A stretch of 64,000 nucleotides of DNA from NCBI GenBank assembly GCA_963978545.1, contig OZ021731.1, positions 21,749,593-21,813,592 on the forward strand. Reading direction: 5' to 3'. Below are positions 26,001 through 37,500 of the stretch, one piece after another. Below the pieces are notes generated by a model, which ran no database searches, had not been told where the DNA came from, and was given only the letters and a program-made list of their open reading frames with translations. Position 1 is the stretch's first letter; the number at the start of each line of letters is the position of its first letter. The DNA is from Linyphia triangularis. Lineage: Eukaryota > Arthropoda > Arachnida > Araneae > Linyphiidae. Position numbers and translations under genes: made by a program.

Positions 26001-29000
26001 ATAATTACATTTAAAATATTAGGAGTTAGTGAAGTAATCTGGGAGGAAAAGGGAGCCAAGAGGGAAAATCTTTTGTTTAGATATGAGGAAAAGTATACTT
26101 TTTGCAGGAAAAACTGGTTCAGATCAGAAAAATGTGGATCCTCAAGACAGGGACAAAGAGGATGAAAATGTTACATAAAAAAACCAAAAAGGAGGAAAAC
26201 TGGCATTCCTGAATTTAACATTCAATTTCATTACTAAATCTAAAGTTAAATTAAAACTCAAATTTATTTATAATTATAGTAAAAAAACATAAGTTATAAT
26301 TGAAGTACTTTGGAAAATGTGAATAACTATAATTTGAATCTAGTCACCTAAATGTTTGTGACATGACATGACTATGTATAAGTGTTCAATTCAATATTTA
26401 GTTTCCAGATAATGATTTAATACTAATGAATGCAATATTTTTTCAAAAAATATTCTTTCTGTTGTAAATGTGTAACAATATTCAATTTTACCTCACTAAT
26501 TTCTTTGAAATTTGAACTATTTCCGTTGGGTCGTTGTAGACATGAAGTTGTAGCCGAATCTATGCCTTTAGTTCCACTAGCTTCTTCTTGAGTATCACAG
26601 CTATTTGGTTCTGATGCACCATCTCCCTGACATTTCCCTTTAAAATTAACAAAATATCACACAACACTTTAAATTTACAATTAACATTTGGTACAAATGA
26701 TTAGAATTAAAATAGTAATTTTTTTTTAATAATTATTTCTAAAATCTTACAAGGACAACTTAAGGAACAATAAGCAATTTAGAATTTAACATCATTATTA
26801 TTAAAGTATTTAATAACATTGATAGAAGAGGGTATAAAAAAATTGAACTCCAATATAGTATACTCACATATAAATGCCTGAACTTTAAAATAATGTCTTA
26901 CTCAGCAGAAATTCAATGCAGTTCAGTTAGAAATCATAATAAAACCAATTTATTGAATTTAATTAGAAGACATTAATGAAAGTAAACTAAAATTAAAAAC
27001 TATATTTAAATAAAACTATTTAACTTCTAACTTAAAGGATGAAGAATAAATTCAGATTTGTCATACACCAAGACACATTTATTACACTGTATATTCATGC
27101 ATTTGGTAGACTTATTTTACCTAGGAAACAGTTTCAAGAAATATTTTTTACGCAACACTTCGCGATGACATATTCAACTTACCTTTATTTGCATGGTCAT
27201 GCAAATTGCTTTCATTAATATCATCATTTGCCTCTCCACTGGCTGAAGTAGAGGCTAAAGCCAAGCTTAGCTTATGGCACACTTCAAATGCTTGTCCTAC
27301 TGTCCTTACTATTCGCATAGCTTGGCTCTAAAATTTGCATTAAATGATATTATCAAAATGAAGCTTTAAAGCACACAACATAAGCTGTAGATCAGCAGTT
27401 ATATCAGTTTTAAGGATTAAGCTATCTATAACATCATAAATCTATATACAAAACAAATGTAATCAAATTTGTCCATCCTTTATTCCTTCACATTTAGAAA
27501 ATGACACTACTACTTTCTACAGAGTTCCCATTAAAATCACACAATGAAAATCAATGACTTTTAAGGACTTGAATAATATTTTTAAGGGCCTTCAAAAATT
27601 TGTTTTCAGGCATGTCTTTAATGTGTGATTTTACAGCTGCTTTGCAAATAGCACTAATATCAAAATCTTTTACGCACAATTTGCATTTTGCCTTAAGCTT
27701 GACGATGTTGTAATCCGTTACATATATGCTCTGTACTTTGGCCATAGCATATTAAAGGTGCATTTCCAGACATAGTACTCATAAAATGTTTTTGCTAAAA
27801 AACCAAACGACATACAGTCAAACCACGTTAACGTGAAATTCCATTTAATGCGAATTCAAAGCAGTTCTCCGTACTTAAAACTTAATGTTAATTTATTTGT
27901 TTAACACGAACAATTTCAACGGTCCCATGGACTTTGCGTTAACAAGGTTTGACTGTATAAGTTCACGTATGTGAAATACAAATAGACTAGACAATTCAGG
28001 AACAGTGCGGATAAATGGCAGTCTAATAAGCAAATAAGAGTTACATTTTTATAAATATTGCCTTCGGGCACACACCAATGGCAAAAATTTAAGACTTTTA
28101 GGGAACTCTAAGCATTTTCAAGCACTTTTAAGGCCTTGAAAACAAGTTAGAAAAATATTAAGCATTTATTATGACTTTCAACGACTGTAGAAACCCGGTT
28201 TGTAGACAACTTTTGTAAGTAAGAAATTCCACAAGTCCATACTTTTGAGTTCAAATTTTCTGGTCAAAACTTCCATGATATGCTCAATTTGAAAAAAAAG
28301 AAAACTTTTTGCGTGGTGAGAACAGTTCCTAAGCAAAAACTCCAAACACAAGGGTAGCTTATTGAACATAAGTTACAAATGATACAGATGCAAATTAAAT
28401 TTCTGTAATGTATGTAATGTTTCTGTAAATGTAATATAAAAAAATTCATTAGAAGTGTTAGAAACTCTGAATGTGAATACCCAAAATCTTGAACAGCAAA
28501 GGTTATCAATTAGGTTAGTTAAATTTAAAATTTATTTGGCACAAAGACTACTCAAGGGCCAAATTGTGCCATAAGGAAATTTGAATTTCGGATAAGGATT
28601 TAAATTTTGTCAAAAAATTATGGCTAAAATTCCCAACTAGGGAAAAACATTACAAAACTGGCAACAGTTACTAAATATTGCAAAATGTACAAAATTAATG
28701 AGATGTTTCATTGTCAAATGAAAACTCTTGCAACAGATTTTTTTTCTCTATTTATTATCTATTATATCACATACAATCAAAGTTACTTTGATGTATAGCA
28801 AAATTATACATGACTTAACTTTTCCAAATTAGTTTAAATAATATAATCCATAAAAACAGAGTGTTTAAAAAATCCTTTAAATGTATTGTAATTTTTTTAT
28901 ATTCATTAACACGGCGCTGATATCAAAAACATTTCTACCAGAAAATGTGCTGCAAATTACGTTTCAAAATTTATTAATAAAAAATGAACATGAATTTATG

Positions 29001-32000
29001 CTCTGACATCCAAATATCATTTATTTATTCTGATTAAAGTCATTTTATTATTTATTAAAAAAAATTTGGCAACAGTAAAGAGTTTCAACAATGATTGATT
29101 CAATGATATTTTAACACGAAGTATTCTGTAAAAGCAACCTATTAGTAAGAGTAACAGCCAAAAAATTTTATAGAATGCATTGCCATCAAAATCGAATCTA
29201 TCTGCGAAGTATCAGTCTGATTGGATAACGGCAAGGGGGTTAATTAGGCCTCTGGAGATTCCGCCCCCATCAACAAAAGCAAAGTTAATATAAAGGATTT
29301 AAAAAAAGTTTAATTTAAAACAAATTCATATAAAATGTTAGTGAATTATAATTTTTTTTTTTTTTTTTGGCATACAATTATGATATTATATCCTGACTGC
29401 CTTTATCATCATGCGACCAATATGCATGAAATTACATTGTTCGACACATGTTATGTTTTATTTTGAATAGCATTACAACATTTTTTAATGAAATGACTGA
29501 TAATTTCCATGCCAATTTATTATGATTTTAATTTGCCAATTTAAAATGGGAGCTTTAAAGATTGACTACACCAAAACCATTACTGTAACATCATTTCAAT
29601 TCTTTTAATCATCTACAAGACTTGATCTTTAAATTGATACATAAATCATCAATATATAAATCAAGTACCAAAGTATTGTCAGAATCCAGTTTTTTCTTTT
29701 TTTTTTTCATTAAATTTCTGAATGGGTAATTTTCAAATCATGTTACTATTTGAGTTATAGTCATGTATTTGAGTTTGTGTGAATATAATTTTGAAGCAAA
29801 TAACATACCTTCTTTTTAGACTTAAAAACATTACACTTAAATGCATTGGTTCCACCATCCCTTGCTATGTAGCTGAATATTTTCAGATCTTGAGAGTCAT
29901 GGGATACATAGAAAATCCTGTAAAAATTCAATAACTTTTTAACACGGTCTCTGTTTAAATTCAAAGATGATTTTTAAGTAAAGTAAAGTAGATCAGCCTA
30001 TACTTCTACCTTTGCTGATGTCAATATAGAAGAAAACCGAAATATTACAATTTACTACAATACATTTACTCTACTAAAAGTATAAGACCACAAATTTCAC
30101 ATTTCAATACAACTAATTGTGTGGATAGGAAGCTATTAAGAAAGTCATCCATTTTAAAGCTACTACATTGAATAGACTAATATATAAATCATTTAGATAT
30201 ATATGGTTAAACAAATAAAAAAAAAACTTTTAAAAGCAACAATACTGAAATGTAACTTTAAAAAAAAAAATAATAAAAAAAAAAAAAAATAACATTAAGC
30301 TGTTATTTTTTATACCTATAAATAGGATGATGAAGTATTATACATTTATTTTCTTCCCAAGGCCATTGATTTGACTGCAAAAAAAAATTTTTTTTTTTAG
30401 TAAAATTTAATTGATTAAGATGACTTTAATGTCAATAACAGTAAACACAGCATACCTTTCTTTTAGTACGAAGACTAATTTTGACTCCATCAACAGAAAC
30501 TATTATGTTTACTTTTTTCTTTTTCATAGATTTGGCTTTAAACTCATACTAATTAGGGAAAAAACATGTAATTAATAATATTTCATTAGAGAATAACAAT
30601 GAATCCAAGTATTTTATGTCCAGCCATACAATTATGAGTATCAATTATGGTAAATAAATATTCAGAAAAAATCTATTAAAAAAAGTGCTAGAAAATGGAT
30701 ACTTCTCAGATTTTATTATGGTGTATAAAATAATATTTTTAATGAACTTTGTTATGCTGGTTTCAAATACCTACATGAAAGCTGCCAGCCAAAATAAAAC
30801 TTTCTTTTTATATTAACAATTTGACAGCCAGGGTAGACACATAACACCAACAAGAATAGGCTGTTGTGAAATCGGCATGACTTAGTCTTTAGCAGTCAAA
30901 GTGTCAAGAAAGAAAATTCTTCAAATGTTAGCTGTACATGAAACAACATATTATTAGCTGCTTGAATGCACATAGTACATATAAGCAAAAGTTACAGGGT
31001 AGATAGTTCAATATAATGGGATAAAGTTAGTTTAATCTCAGAAAGAGGAAGTTCACATTTGATGAATTTTATTTACCTGCAAAGAATATTTATTTTTAGA
31101 TGCATCTAAAAAACCAATATCCATTACAGATAAACAAAATCCATCCAATGTAAACTTGCTCTTTCTGAATTAACTAAGGTTTTATACGATTATACTGAAC
31201 TATCTACACTGTAACTTTTATGTATATGAACAGAGTAATTAACGCCACAGTAAGTACATGTGGGGACATCCTCTGCCAGCAGAAGATGGGCGTGTGTAAA
31301 ACGTGTGTCCGATTCGGAGACATGAAAGAATCACTTCTCTCTTCCTAGTTGGTTGAGAGAAAGAAAAACCTGTTGTTATCACAAGTTTTCAAAATCTTGC
31401 TAACTAGAGTTGACATTTCTCTGAAAAATTTATTTCATTTTTTAATACTTTAATCTCGGGGAAATTTCAGCAGCAGAAACTTTTCTGCTAGTCTGTGACA
31501 CTAATTTGGGTATTAAAAAATAATCTACAGCGTAATTATTATTTTTTTAAGTTTGCAAAAAAATACATAAGCACCTTGTTTGCCAATTTTATAAAAAATT
31601 CCTGTTTTACAAAAACATGGAAATATTGACAAAATGAATTCAATATTAAAACGGAAATATTTAAAATTATTGTATCTTAAAATAAAATTCTAATCTATAA
31701 ATTCAAAACAAACCGCAAAAGCCATCTTCACACCAATCACGGACATAACGGCTGTCACATCAGCACAAGCCTAGGCGAATGACACCAAAATTACATCACA
31801 ATTCTCGTCGATAGCTGCTATTAAAATGGCTTAAACCTAGGTGAAAATTAACACTCCAACGCAAACATCGGCCACCTTACCGGAGTAAATCTCTGCAATT
31901 ACATCAAAGTAACAATCCGCAAAATTGACCATTACACCAATGTAAATAGCGGTGTTAGCGCCAAGAGACGATTACACTATCGACGTAACACTCAACAAAA

Positions 32001-33845
32001 TTGACTATCACAACCACGTAAATCTCGGTGATGGTGACAACTATTGAGGCGTAAACCTCAATAACGTGTGTCTCTCCATAGCACTCGTCGAAATAGAACA
32101 TCGCAACGACGAAAATATCGGCGATATTTCCCGTTATATCAGTACAATTCTCCAAAATAGTGGTCCGTACATCAGCGTGAAAGCAAATAGAACTCATTAT
32201 GTTTCTATACAATCTCCGTAAAATTGTGCATGGACAGCACCATGATTTCGATTCCTCTTTCATGAAATGAAGTATAGCATACGTGCATTGACTCAAATCA
32301 CCCAACTAACAAATCGGACTAAATTTTTTTTTTAAAGTTCGATTTGTAAAGATTGGCAGGCTGCTGAAAAATCTGCAACGTCCATTTCTCGTCTCGCACT
32401 TTCTACTACTGGGTACATGTCTGATCCAATTAAAAATTTTTAAAATGCAGAAATGTTCATTCTTATAAAGCAATGGCAGCAAAAATGGGGGAACGGGTAG
32501 GGAAGATGCCCTTTTGGCCTCTTTCTCTGTAATAAAGTAAAATGCAAGTCTGGTAAATTACTTACTCTAATTCTTCGCATTGCAGCCACAATTTCAATCC
32601 TGCTACTTGGCCTTGGTACATCCAATGAACCAATATACTAAAAGTATAAAAGATAATAAAAGAAAAATAAGTGGAAATAACTTTCAACAATTATTTAAAC
32701 CTACTTTGTTCTAAATAACCAAAATTAAAGAAACTTGCACAGTAGCACTAATAGAAACCAGAGATGCACAATTATAGTATTAGAATTTGTTTAGCATTTA
32801 GCTGAGAAGACTTTGTTTTATGCCAGCAAAAAGTAGGTACGCCAACGGGCGATGGTAGAACATGATTCCACTAATCATAAATAATACGATGATCATAAAT
32901 AATCCTAAAATCTCTGCTAATCATAAATAATTATAGATTCCATGAATCATAAATAATATAGGGTATGTATTTGTCTACATTAAATGAAGAAGGAACACAA
33001 CATTTCTGTTTAAGCAAAGACATCCTTCAACATTGTATTGACTGAATAATAGATGGAATGGATATACTGTAAATACATGATATTCTGATTTTTATTGACT
33101 AGAAATATATAAATTCATCGAATATCTGATCAATTCTAGATATCCAGATTTGTTGAACAAGGATCTCTAGATTTAAGGACATGGTTAAAGGAGAAAATAA
33201 TTCAAGGACTTTTCAAGGATGCATTAACAACTTATATACATTAAGAAAAAATTTAAAAAAAAATTATTGGGCAAATGGTGCATATTCAAATCGAATAAAT
33301 TAAAAAAAAAAATGTTTTTATAGTTACACAATCTGTAAACTTAAAATATTTTATTTACTTTTTTCCTCGCATAATTTAAATCAATCCAGAACTATTTGAA
33401 GAAGTTACAGATAATTTCTCAACCATGTTATTTTCCTACTGGTTAATTGGCCAAACTAAATTCGAAGGATTTTGCTCATTTTGTAGACACAAATTTTTTT
33501 AAGATGCTATATTTTTAGAAAATACAAGTCAGGCACTACAAACATATTTTTAACAAATTCAAGTTTTTCAAGCACTTGAAAATGGAAGATTTTTTTTTCA
33601 AGCACTAATCAAGTTTTTTTTTTTTTTTTTAAAGATGAACGAACCGTGATCTTATATCCGCTCTAACTCTATCGAATTAGAAAACTTTAAGTGGACAAGA
33701 AAATATATCAAGTAAAAAAAATAGGGTTTTTACTCACTTTTGCATGAAAGGTAATACCATGTTGGAAAGCTTCCTCATTGTATAATGGTATTCTACTATC
33801 ATATGCATCATCGTTAACTAAATTATACTGTTTCTTGGAAGGCAT
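16603..33845 (-). CDS. NOS1AP: NOS1AP (CAPON) orthologue: PTB-domain adaptor, 11 coding exons, 582 aa
   Basis: NOS1AP is a cytoplasmic adaptor. In vertebrates its N-terminal PTB domain binds partners such as Dexras1 and Scribble, and its C-terminus binds the PDZ domain of neuronal NO synthase. The eleven exons listed separately total 1749 nt, exactly 583 codons. The PTB domain spans about residues 25-170, with near-identity to the family in [53 protein letters not shown] and [21 protein letters not shown] serine/acid-rich linker follows. A coiled coil lies at about 262-345 (heptads around [41 protein letters not shown]). The tail of about 230 residues is Ser/Asn/Pro-rich. It ends in SSLFNS, so the vertebrate C-terminal E-I-A-V PDZ ligand is absent. 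The start is the ATG at 33845, giving [13 protein letters not shown] like other family members. Any 5' non-coding exon was not found. Confidence 0.95.
17960..19895 (+). mobile_element. Non-autonomous Helitron-like element
   Basis: It has a canonical layout: A followed by TC (TCTATAATAATAAAACAAGC at 17960) and CTAG followed by T (19892-19896), with GAAGCATGGATATTCAA just before the end. It lacks the inverted ends and target duplication of a cut-and-paste element. Inside, after a run of C (18000-18014), are eight diverged tandem units of about 121-143 bp, then short GTAGCAATGAACCTTTCA repeats. It sits in NOS1AP's last intron. Confidence 0.75.
18049..19100 (+). repeat. Diverged tandem array of about 138-bp units inside a Helitron
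   Basis: The phrase GCTCTGAAATTTTCAACATA followed by AGTAGTTTTGGCC recurs at about 18049, 18189, 18327, 18465, 18608, 18745, 18878 and 18999. The copies differ considerably, so this array is older than the one at 22629. Confidence 0.85.
20828..21244. mobile_element. CAGGAATGAG / CTCATCCCTG element, 6-bp TSD
   Basis: An exact 6-bp duplication TTTATC (20822-20827 and 21245-21250) flanks ends CAGGAATGAGAG and CTCTCATCCCTG. It is closely related to the copy at 25848. The interior has AAAAAGGAGGAAA phrases near both ends. Confidence 0.85.
21390..21597 (-). CDS. NOS1AP: NOS1AP coding exon 10
   Basis: 208 nt encoding a Ser/Asn-rich disordered stretch. It ends one base into an Ala codon before GTGAGTAA. 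Identity rests on phase continuity with exons 9 and 11. Confidence 0.85.
22114..22254 (-). CDS. NOS1AP: NOS1AP coding exon 9 (coiled coil end)
   Basis: 47 codons, phase 0 to 0. It continues the coiled coil with [19 protein letters not shown] then [15 protein letters not shown]. Donor GTATG. Confidence 0.92.
22549..24500 (+). mobile_element. Non-autonomous Helitron with a 148-bp satellite core
   Basis: The 5' end TCTATACATATAAGGCAAAG resembles the element at 17960. The 3' end GCAGCACGGGTATTCAGCTAG, reading into T, is the Helitron CTAG|T end. A short hairpin (CGTAGC / GCACG) lies about ten bases before it. A TCAC simple repeat (22567-22612) leads into the satellite array. The base before the 5' end is ambiguous: the start could be 22547, where A precedes TC. 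It sits in the intron between NOS1AP exons 8 and 9. Confidence 0.75.
22629..24110 (+). repeat. Ten tandem copies of a 148-bp unit
   Basis: The marker CCCACATAGTCACAACTCTG recurs at an exact 148-bp spacing from 22629 to 23961, ten copies in all. Inner copies differ by only a few single-base changes (for example GGGGTCAAA versus GGGGTTAAA). The last copy is more diverged after about 24055. Confidence 0.97.
24871..25371. mobile_element. Tc1/mariner-superfamily (pogo/Tigger-like) remnant
   Basis: The ends CAGTAAAATATCCGAAATCC and ATTCCAGATACTCTACTG are near inverted repeats; TA precedes the left end and the right TA has mutated to CA. A plus-strand fragment at about 24945-25080 reads [20 protein letters not shown] and [11 protein letters not shown], an acidic C-terminal-like segment. 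This and CCGGA-type ends suggest pogo/Tigger, but that is an inference. Confidence 0.6.
25430..25609 (-). CDS. NOS1AP: NOS1AP coding exon 8 (coiled coil)
   Basis: 60 codons, phase 0 to 0. It contains the coiled-coil heptads [17 protein letters not shown] and [20 protein letters not shown], matching the family pattern. Confidence 0.93.
25848..26211. mobile_element. CAGGGATGAGAG element, 6-bp TSD (second copy)
   Basis: An exact AATTTA duplication (25842-25847 and 26212-26217) flanks CAGGGATGAGAGTG and GGCATTCCTG. It is nearly collinear with 20828-21244, sharing TCATACTATATAATAATTAC and AGAAAAATGTGGATCCT. Confidence 0.88.
26492..26637 (-). CDS. NOS1AP: NOS1AP coding exon 7
   Basis: 146 nt encoding a polar, low-complexity linker ([17 protein letters not shown]). 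It is less conserved, but phase and splice sites fit both neighbours. Confidence 0.85.
27183..27327 (-). CDS. NOS1AP: NOS1AP coding exon 6
   Basis: 145 nt encoding [20 protein letters not shown], the C-terminal PTB helix, then an acidic linker. It ends one base into a Gly codon. Confidence 0.95.
27520..28198. mobile_element. CAGGG-type element with a decayed BED-finger coding remnant
   Basis: The ends CAGAGTTCCCATT and GTAGAAACCCGG are flanked by TTTCTA (27514-27519) and TTTGTA (28199-28204), a 6-bp duplication with one mismatch. A minus-strand frame (27745-27551) contains [14 protein letters not shown] followed by [10 protein letters not shown]. This is the C-x2-C...H pattern of the BED-type zinc finger found at the N-terminus of hAT transposases; the second His is lost. 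A separate small MITE is inserted at 27815-27955. Confidence 0.75.
27815..27955. mobile_element. mariner-type MITE (CAGTCAAACC ends), copy 1
   Basis: TA at 27813-27814 and 27956-27957 flank CAGTCAAACCACGTTAACG and AACAAGGTTTGACTG. It is nested in the element at 27520-28198, so it inserted later. A second copy lies at 48670-48838. Confidence 0.85.
28870..29300. repeat. Dispersed repeat with AAATCCTTTA-type ends, copy 1
   Basis: It begins AAATCCTTTAAATGTATTG and ends TAATATAAAGGATTT, which are inverted to each other over about 12 bp. The interior (CATTAACACGGCGCTGATAT ... GGGGGTTAATTAGGCCTCTG) is shared with 53680-54158 and, truncated, with 59220-59288. Confidence 0.75.
29809..29917 (-). CDS. 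NOS1AP: NOS1AP coding exon 5
   Basis: 109 nt encoding [20 protein letters not shown] and [10 protein letters not shown], the most conserved part of the PTB domain. The donor is GTATG. Confidence 0.95.
30316..30374 (-). CDS. NOS1AP: NOS1AP coding exon 4
   Basis: 59 nt (19 codons plus two bases) encoding [19 protein letters not shown]. The split Arg codon is completed by exon 5. Confidence 0.93.
30456..30548 (-). CDS. NOS1AP: NOS1AP coding exon 3
   Basis: 31 codons, phase 0 to 0, acceptor ATTAG and donor GTATG. It encodes a basic KSMKKKK stretch followed by [15 protein letters not shown] of the PTB core. Confidence 0.95.
31710..32330. repeat. 33-bp periodic tract, third dispersed copy
   Basis: Shares AATCACGGACATAACGGCTG and the CGTAAATCTCGGTGATGG-type unit with the tracts inside 3030-4681 and 43110-44911. 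Around 31980-32080 three consecutive units of about 33 bp begin CGTAACACTC, CGTAAATCTC and CGTAAACCTC. I could not define the ends of the host element. It lies in NOS1AP intron 2. Confidence 0.65.
32566..32637 (-). CDS. NOS1AP: NOS1AP coding exon 2
   Basis: 24 codons, phase 0 on both sides, acceptor TTTTAG and donor GTAAG. It encodes [20 protein letters not shown] then RRIR, the first PTB strands. Confidence 0.95.
33738..33845 (-). CDS. NOS1AP: NOS1AP coding exon 1 (start)
   Basis: 36 codons from the ATG to a GTGAGTA donor, phase 0. It encodes the family-typical start with [19 protein letters not shown], which leads into the PTB domain. Confidence 0.93.
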
Positions 33846-36569
33846 CTTAATAACAGTATAATGTATAAAATACTTCAAATTTTCTAAATATTTGAGATAT
33901 CATACTATTCAATTATTAGCAAAAAACTTTAATATTTAAGCTCGTTGACTTTGATGAATAAGTATGAATTCAGCTAATTATTCATTAAAATGATAAGGAG
34001 AAACTAAATTAATTTCTTTTGCTAGGGTGAAAAGAATAACTAGTTTCCAACCTATGTATCCATTGAATTATAAAATTAAACTATCAGTTTCGTTCATGTA
34101 AGGGCAGATCTAGAAATATAGGTAAAGAAGAAACTTTAAAACAGTAATTCTTCTCTACCAAGCTGTCACTAATTTATAATTTTAAAACGGTCCTGCATTT
34201 GCAATATGGATAAGATCATCAACAAAAAATATTTTCTTGAAAAAAATTTTCATAGTCAAAGGAAATATAAATAAATGCTTAAAAATTGGGTTCAGGTAAA
34301 AGTATCCGTCAAAATATCGAATCTAAAAATGTATGTTTAGTCAACAATGCGCCCCAAGGCCACTATTTCAGTTCAAATCTTCGAGTTATAAATATGTCAT
34401 AGTCAAAATTCAAAAACATCAAAATAAAATACTGTGACCACTAATATAAAAAGAAATGTGTGATTTCTACACCATAGTTCAAATATTTTAACATTTATTC
34501 ACAAAAAGCTATAATTTTAATATTGTTTTGCCGAAAATGGTTATTTTTTACGGGCAAAAACTACTCTGCACTGCAACTTTAACTAATTTTACGGAGAAAT
34601 TGTTTTGCTGTAGTATTTTTATATTTGACAAGTACTTTTGTGTTAACGTAAACAAATCTATTTACGTTTTTATAAAAATTATTTTTTCCAGTTATCTGGT
34701 AACTACATTTTCCCAGTAAATAATTGTTCTTTTGTTGGTACCCCTCGCTGTCATGACTCAACATATTAAATTCCGTGAGATACATCTTTTAAATATCTGA
34801 AATTCAAACTTTTTAATACTATTATTACTCTGAATTCATTAAAATCGCATTACTTAGACTTACCAGAAAACATAGATCCTTTCGCAGATCATTTATTTCG
34901 AGTTGTTGAGCTTTTTGTCTATTTATTAACTTTTAATTGTATTGGTTTTGTTATGTGTTGCTCATGATAAGACTCATAAACACCTTGGTTCACACTAGAT
35001 TGAGTTAATATTTTGTGTATACTTAAAAAAGAAGTTTTTATTATTGAGAGGTACTATGTTATATTGAACACTTAAAACTGTTTAGTTATGATAATTTTGA
35101 TATCGCATTGTCCTAAATATATATTATTATTTATAATTCACTCATTTTTTATATTTTTCCAAAATATATGTAAACATACTTAAACGTAATTTTATTTTAA
35201 GATCCCTCCAACTTTTATGAAAGATGTAAAAACAGCTAATATGCTACTTTCAATATAGTTACTAACTTATTGTTATCAATCCGTTTCTCCAAAATACAGA
35301 ACTCTTTCTCCTTAAAAGTCCTCTTGGAAGTTGTTCCCTCTTAAGATAAGACCCTAATATCTGTAGTAAGTTTAGATCTTGATGCTAGAAAATTTCAGCC
35401 AGTATGTGGTTGAGGCTTCCCTGCAACTTATTTTTTGGGCCACACATCTTTTTGTTGTAAATGAAATACCTACTTAAAAGCTCTTATCAATGATGAACTT
35501 GCACAAGTGAGGAAAATGAATATTTTTTGTATTTTCTAGTGTTATCCAACGAATATATTTGAGCAGTGCAATTATTTTTTATTTTTATGCTTTCAATTAA
35601 TCAAAAATCGAGTTTCAAATTAGCCAAAATCAAAGCAAAAGTCACGTGACCAAAAACGCATAAAAAAACTGTGACGTGATTACGCAGAGATAAAGTCGCA
35701 AAACGAAGGAGAAACCTCATCTAAAACAGGTTTTTGACTGGCTCATTATCTGTGCGTTGACGTTTCAAGAAAAGTGGCTTTTTCCTGCCAAATCGCAAAG
35801 TGAAAAACTAAATATTTTTTTAACTATCTATCTGAGCTCAAATTTTCGAAAGAATGGTATTGTTTTTCATGATTTTTTCTCTACTTTTATTTAAAAATAA
35901 AACCAAAGAACGTGAAAGTTCCTCATTACAGAATACTAAAAAATATAAATTCTAATGGTTAAGATTTACTGTACGGTACCCCTTGGCGACTTTTTGAAAG
36001 TTGGTGATTCGGTGCCGAATGTGAAAACCAGTTGCCAAGGTTTTCCAATAACCCTAGTGACTGTTTGGATTTGGCAACATGGCGTGTTTTGACGCCATTT
36101 TGGATTTGGCGACACAGCCTTTTGACATCTTTTTTAATATGGCGATATTTTTTAAAAGCGTGCCTATGCGGACCGTATAGTAATTCTCTCCTTTCAAATA
36201 TTCGATTGTGTGATTAAAGTTATAGAAAAAATAAACGTTATTCAAATTACTTAATAACTAAAAATAGTTATAATTTACAATTACCTACCAGTGACAAAAG
36301 AAAGTACTTCAATGGAAAAAAAAAAACATTAAAAATAATCTAACTAGAAAAAACTTTCATTGTCATCAATCAATCCACCAGCTCATATTCACTTTGCTAG
36401 ATCTCGATAACGTTCTCACAAGTTCACTTATATGGCTACCGCAATCATATTTTTTAACACAAGTCTATGGAGTGGGCATTGCACGCCGCATAACGGCTGA
36501 ACAGTGCTGAGGCGAATCTCAACTCGCTCTATACTGATAGAACTGTGTGCAGTATTTTGTGTTTATTTA
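33846..36569. other. NOS1AP upstream / intergenic region
   Basis: This lies between NOS1AP (minus) and GID8 (plus) and probably holds the NOS1AP 5' UTR and promoter, but no boundary can be placed. A palindromic GTCACGTGAC (E-box-like) lies near 35641. The stretch 35985-36140 has GGCGAC / GGCAAC phrases related to nearby transposons. Confidence 0.45.
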
Positions 36570-36577
36570 CATTCGCA

Positions 36578-36800
36578 GGTACTTACGTATTAACGCAACA
36601 GGCCAAAGTTCGCATAAATCGCCAAATTTGGCAACCCTACTTACGGCAACCAAAATTCGCAAAAATCGCCAAATTTGGCGACACTACATAAGGCAACCCT
36701 ATGTGTTATACGTGGTTTTCGTAAAGAAATTATTTTGCTTACTGGTTAAATTGAATGCCTTCAAATTGCGCTAACCTGGTTGCGATAATACGTAAGTACC
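36578..36800. mobile_element. MITE with 8-bp TSD (GGTACTTACGTATTA ends)
   Basis: An exact 8-bp duplication CATTCGCA (36570-36577 and 36801-36808) flanks ends GGTACTTACGTATTA and TAATACGTAAGTACC. The interior repeats AAATCGCCAAATTTGGC-type phrases. An 8-bp duplication fits hAT, P or Merlin-type movers. Confidence 0.88.
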
Positions 36801-37500
36801 CATTCGCAAATTTAAATGTTTAATTAAAAGTATTAATGTGCCAATTTTTTAGATAATGGTTTATTTTTTAATTAAAATCTTTTTTTTTTTTTTTTTTTTT
36901 TTCAATTACTTAGCTTGTATGTTAAAATAAGTTATTGAATAATTTCACAAATTTTTTTCTAAAAAGAAGTCTTAAAAGTAAGCAAACTTCAACTTAATCT
37001 AGCGTTTTGCTTTAATGTAAATTTATCGATTGCATGAACCGTGGATTAACCCTTAAGTCATTTTCTTAAGAAATAAAAAAAGAAGCCTAAGCATTTTCAT
37101 TTCTAGAAAATTTATTTCATTCCTGAAACTACTAGAATTATATTTTTTATACTGATCAGCCAATGTTTCAAAAAGTGGAGTAGGTATTCAGCGTCACCTG
37201 CCGATTCCAGGTTTATAAGCGATTGCAGCAGTCGTATAAGGAAACTTGTGAGAATGTGATTGAGTGTAGCTGTGGTCAGAGATATTTTAGTAAAGCCCAG
37301 AAATAACAAATAAGCAGATGTATCTAAACTTGTATCATTAGAATAAATAACAATGTCCAGAATAGCACAATCCCCTTACCTTAGTAAATAAAACAAGCCT
37401 CTCAATGGGTAAAACTGCTAAGTACTGAAAACTGTTCAATGATACAATTTTTTATTTTATGTCCATCATATGCTCAAGAAGTCTGTTTAACACGTTGACT

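Noticed and set aside
32820..32960. Repeated AATCATAAATAAT phrases
   Set aside because: Four short A+T-rich copies; too simple to support a function.
34528..34785. Opposed small open frames
   Set aside because: No splice context, no recognisable residues, and mirrored coding on both strands.
36751..36792. ATG plus 12 codons ending at CGTAAGT as GID8 exon 1
   Set aside because: The phase fits, but it lies wholly inside the MITE at 36578-36800 and its residues do not resemble the GID8 N-terminus.
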